From CAYJBH01 sp964368815 (GTDB lineage Bacteria > Bacillota > Clostridia > Oscillospirales > Ruminococcaceae), in contig CAYJDA010000009.1 in NCBI GenBank assembly GCA_964368815.1, forward strand, positions 13,395 to 77,394: a stretch of 64,000 nt of DNA. Direction: 5' to 3'. Made by a program: the position numbers and the translations under genes. The notes under the pieces were generated by a model. It was given only the letters and a program-made list of their open reading frames with translations. It made no database searches and was not told where the DNA came from. Of the stretch, positions 62,296 to 64,000 are shown in pieces (position 1 is the first letter of the stretch; each line of letters opens with the position of its first letter).

Positions 62296-62345
62296 ATTGC
62301 TCCGCCAATTTAACGGTTGACAAAAGATTGGCGGAGCAATATTAT
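62296..62345 (+). promoter_or_regulatory. promoter embedded in a 14-bp perfect inverted repeat
   Basis: ATTGCTCCGCCAAT (62296-62309) and its exact complement at 62327-62340 enclose 17 bases. The loop contains TTGACA (62317-62322); 17 bases later TATTAT (62340-62345) follows. The repeat may be an operator, a terminator of the importer operon (ATTATATTTTT follows), or both. Confidence 0.65.
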
Positions 62346-62451
62346 ATTTTTGATAGGAGTTGTTTTTTGCGGCTTCGCTCAATCCGCAAAGAAGCAAGGC
62401 ATATAAGCGGTAGAGTTGCCGCCTTTAAAATTTATAACCCAGAGGTGAAGA

Positions 62452-63912
62452 ATGAAACCTTCAATACTTTTTATTACTACCGATGAACAGCATCGCACAA
62501 CCGTAATGCAACAAAATCGACCTATGCCGCTTCCGGGCATAAATGGTTTGTTATCCTGTTCTACGGTATACGAAAATGCCTACTCGGTTAGTCCGGTATG
62601 TCTGCCTTCAAGATGCAGCTGGATGACGGGATTATATCCGCACACCTCGGGCTGTATCAGTAATATCATGGGCGCAACCCTGCCATTTAAGCTACCTAAC
62701 CTATTTTCCTGCTTAAAAGAAGAAGGATATAAAACCTCCATGCACGGTAAATGTCATTTTATACCGGTGCCCTATCCGGCAACTCGAGGTGATATAACTC
62801 AGGAATATGAACATTTTATCCACTATTATAAATCGCTGGGAATGGACTGTTTAAATCTACAGGATGATAAAAACAACTCATTATGGTATTACGACGACTA
62901 TTCTAAAGAGCTGGAAAACAAAGGGTTGCTAACAAAATATCGCGAAGCATTTCACGGTAAATACCCTGATTTAGAGCTACCGGAATTTCCGCTTGAAAGC
63001 AAATATCATCCCGACTCATGGGTTGGTGATAAAACATTGGAGTACCTCGATGGCTGTAACCCTACAGAGCCACATTTTATATGGACAAGTTTTTCCGGGC
63101 CGCACTACCCTATGGATGCACCAAAAGAATACTACGATTGCGTCGACATGGATAAGGACTTTGAAAGGATATATAAACCGGGAGAGTGGGACGATGAGTC
63201 TAAACTACACCACAACAGCTATCATGGGCCGGGAGGCACTGAGGGTAGCGGAAATGCGCCCGGTGGCGCCCAAAAGGAATTTAATGACGAATACTGGAAG
63301 ATATGGCGCAAAAAATATTATGCCAACATTGTTCAGATAGACTCCTACATAGATAAAATAATTAGTAAAGCTAACGATATTTTTGGAGATAATCTTTTGG
63401 TAATATTTACCTCAGACCATGGCGACTTGATGGGGAACCATGGATTATGGGGTAAAAACCACAGCCTTCATGAGGACGTATTGAGAGTTCCGCTTTTAGT
63501 TAAATATCCTAACCAATGCCAGAAAAAAACAGTAACATCACAGGTAAGCTCGTTAGAAGTTTTTCCAACAATTCTTGCCGAGGCCGGATGCCGCATTCCT
63601 GATTTATGCGATGGGGTTAAACTTAGCGATATGGTTAAGCAGGGCGGAAGGAAGTACATTATCAGTGAATGTGACAATCGTGTTGCTGTAATTAAAGATG
63701 GCTATAAGCTTTGCCTTAACGTTTACCAACCAAGCAACAAGCTTTACAAGGAATTATATAATCTAAATATCGATCCAAACGAGTTTAATAATGAGTACAA
63801 TAATCCGAAATATCTTACACAGCGTGATGAGCTTCACCAAATCTTAGCCGACGAGGGGTTACTGAAAACAGTTTTTTACGATGAAAAAACAAGACCCTAT
63901 TGGTTGGCATAA
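62452..63912 (+). CDS. Cys-type sulfatase (S1 family)
   Basis: A 486-residue cytoplasmic-looking sulfatase without a signal peptide. The active-site cysteine that is turned into formylglycine is C50 in SPVCLPSRCSWMTG, the C-x-P-S-R-x4-T-G rule. Metal ligands are D11 and E12/Q13 in TTDEQH and D322, H323 in FTSDHGD. K100 in MHGK and H218 in SGPHYP fit conserved catalytic positions. As an anaerobe it needs an anSME radical-SAM maturase, not found here. Lack of a signal peptide suggests that it acts on imported sulfated sugars delivered by the importer upstream. GAGGTG lies four bases before the ATG. Confidence 0.93.
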   Translation: MKPSILFITTDEQHRTTVMQQNRPMPLPGINGLLSCSTVYENAYSVSPVCLPSRCSWMTGLYPHTSGCISNIMGATLPFKLPNLFSCLKEEGYKTSMHGKCHFIPVPYPATRGDITQEYEHFIHYYKSLGMDCLNLQDDKNNSLWYYDDYSKELENKGLLTKYREAFHGKYPDLELPEFPLESKYHPDSWVGDKTLEYLDGCNPTEPHFIWTSFSGPHYPMDAPKEYYDCVDMDKDFERIYKPGEWDDESKLHHNSYHGPGGTEGSGNAPGGAQKEFNDEYWKIWRKKYYANIVQIDSYIDKIISKANDIFGDNLLVIFTSDHGDLMGNHGLWGKNHSLHEDVLRVPLLVKYPNQCQKKTVTSQVSSLEVFPTILAEAGCRIPDLCDGVKLSDMVKQGGRKYIISECDNRVAVIKDGYKLCLNVYQPSNKLYKELYNLNIDPNEFNNEYNNPKYLTQRDELHQILADEGLLKTVFYDEKTRPYWLA

Positions 63913-63922
63913 TATAGCATTT

Positions 63923-63960
63923 AAAAAATCATCTCCACCAAAGGTGGAGATGATTTTTTT
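63923..63960 (+). terminator. rho-independent terminator after the sulfatase gene
   Basis: Stem AAATCATCTCCACC / GGTGGAGATGATTT with an AAA loop and a long T-tract. The core palindrome matches the small repeat at 14481. Beyond it to 64000 nothing is recognised. Confidence 0.92.
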
Positions 63961-64000
63961 TATTACCCGAACCTGCCACACCGAGAAATATTATGTTTTT

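Noticed and set aside
62283..62486. Possible 67-aa gene before the sulfatase
   Set aside because: It spans the inverted repeat and promoter and overlaps the sulfatase start; no ribosome binding site.
1..64000. tRNA, rRNA or riboswitch genes
   Set aside because: The short intergenic stretches were read by eye and showed only promoters, hairpins and AT-rich DNA; no cloverleaf or known riboswitch core was recognised.

Overview
The window looks like a chromosome segment of an anaerobic, probably motile, low-to-mid GC Clostridia-type Firmicute. Gut or sludge Oscillospirales/Ruminococcaceae relatives are the best guess from gene content; no rRNA is present to fix this. Supporting signs are an FprA-type flavodiiron protein, a bacterial V-type ATPase with Na+-type ligands, a YlmC/YmxH sporulation-type protein, a dockerin-bearing secreted protease, a Cys-type sulfatase, AGGAGG-like ribosome binding sites and TTGACA/TATAAT-like promoters. 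A run of exactly 100 N inside a tandem repeat shows that this is a scaffolded draft assembly.

Layout. 1-4.7 kb: 3' part of a flavodiiron gene, an APH-fold kinase, then (minus strand) a nitroreductase, an MFS transporter and a DegV protein. 4.7-13.4 kb: a complete nine-gene V-type ATPase operon on the minus strand with its own promoter. 13.5-19.2 kb: a minus-strand operon of glycogen phosphorylase, GH13 amylase, NfeD and SPFH protein. 19.4-22.8 kb: zapA, a U32 protein, tsaE and tsaB, overlapping or nearly so. 22.9-27.7 kb: an ABC exporter followed by a membrane-anchored PASTA-repeat protein. 27.7-31.2 kb: a chemoreceptor and a redox trio (TlpA-like lipoprotein, a 47-aa CXXC protein, a polyferredoxin membrane protein) whose leader holds a 39-bp tandem hairpin array. 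31.2-36.6 kb: a minus-strand operon of three molybdenum-hydroxylase-like subunits with eroded cofactor and active-site motifs plus an intact M23 endopeptidase. 36.7-39.1 kb: a second chemoreceptor and ylmC. 39.1-44.6 kb: a minus-strand operon of a FliK-like protein, an FlhB C-domain-like protein, a PilZ protein, an enlarged FtsA-like ATPase and Hsp33. 44.8-52 kb: cheA-cheW-cheR-cheB-bioY and the dockerin protease, behind a sigma-D-type promoter and closed by a strong terminator. 52-56.3 kb: a MacAB-type efflux trio and endonuclease III. 56.3-64 kb: a membrane-bound AraC-type regulator, a sugar-type ABC importer lacking its ATPase, and a sulfatase.

How the parts fit. The V-ATPase, glycogen breakdown and redox genes are house-keeping energy functions of an anaerobe. 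The chemotaxis core, two receptors, PilZ, FliK-like and FlhB-like genes point to flagellar motility encoded elsewhere. The right end looks like a glycan-utilisation locus for a sulfated sugar. The most unusual region is 31.2-36.6 kb, where all three subunits of a xanthine-dehydrogenase-family complex keep open reading frames and tight spacing although the molybdopterin loop, the substrate arginine, the catalytic glutamate and several iron-sulfur cysteines are missing or replaced. It may be a repurposed complex.
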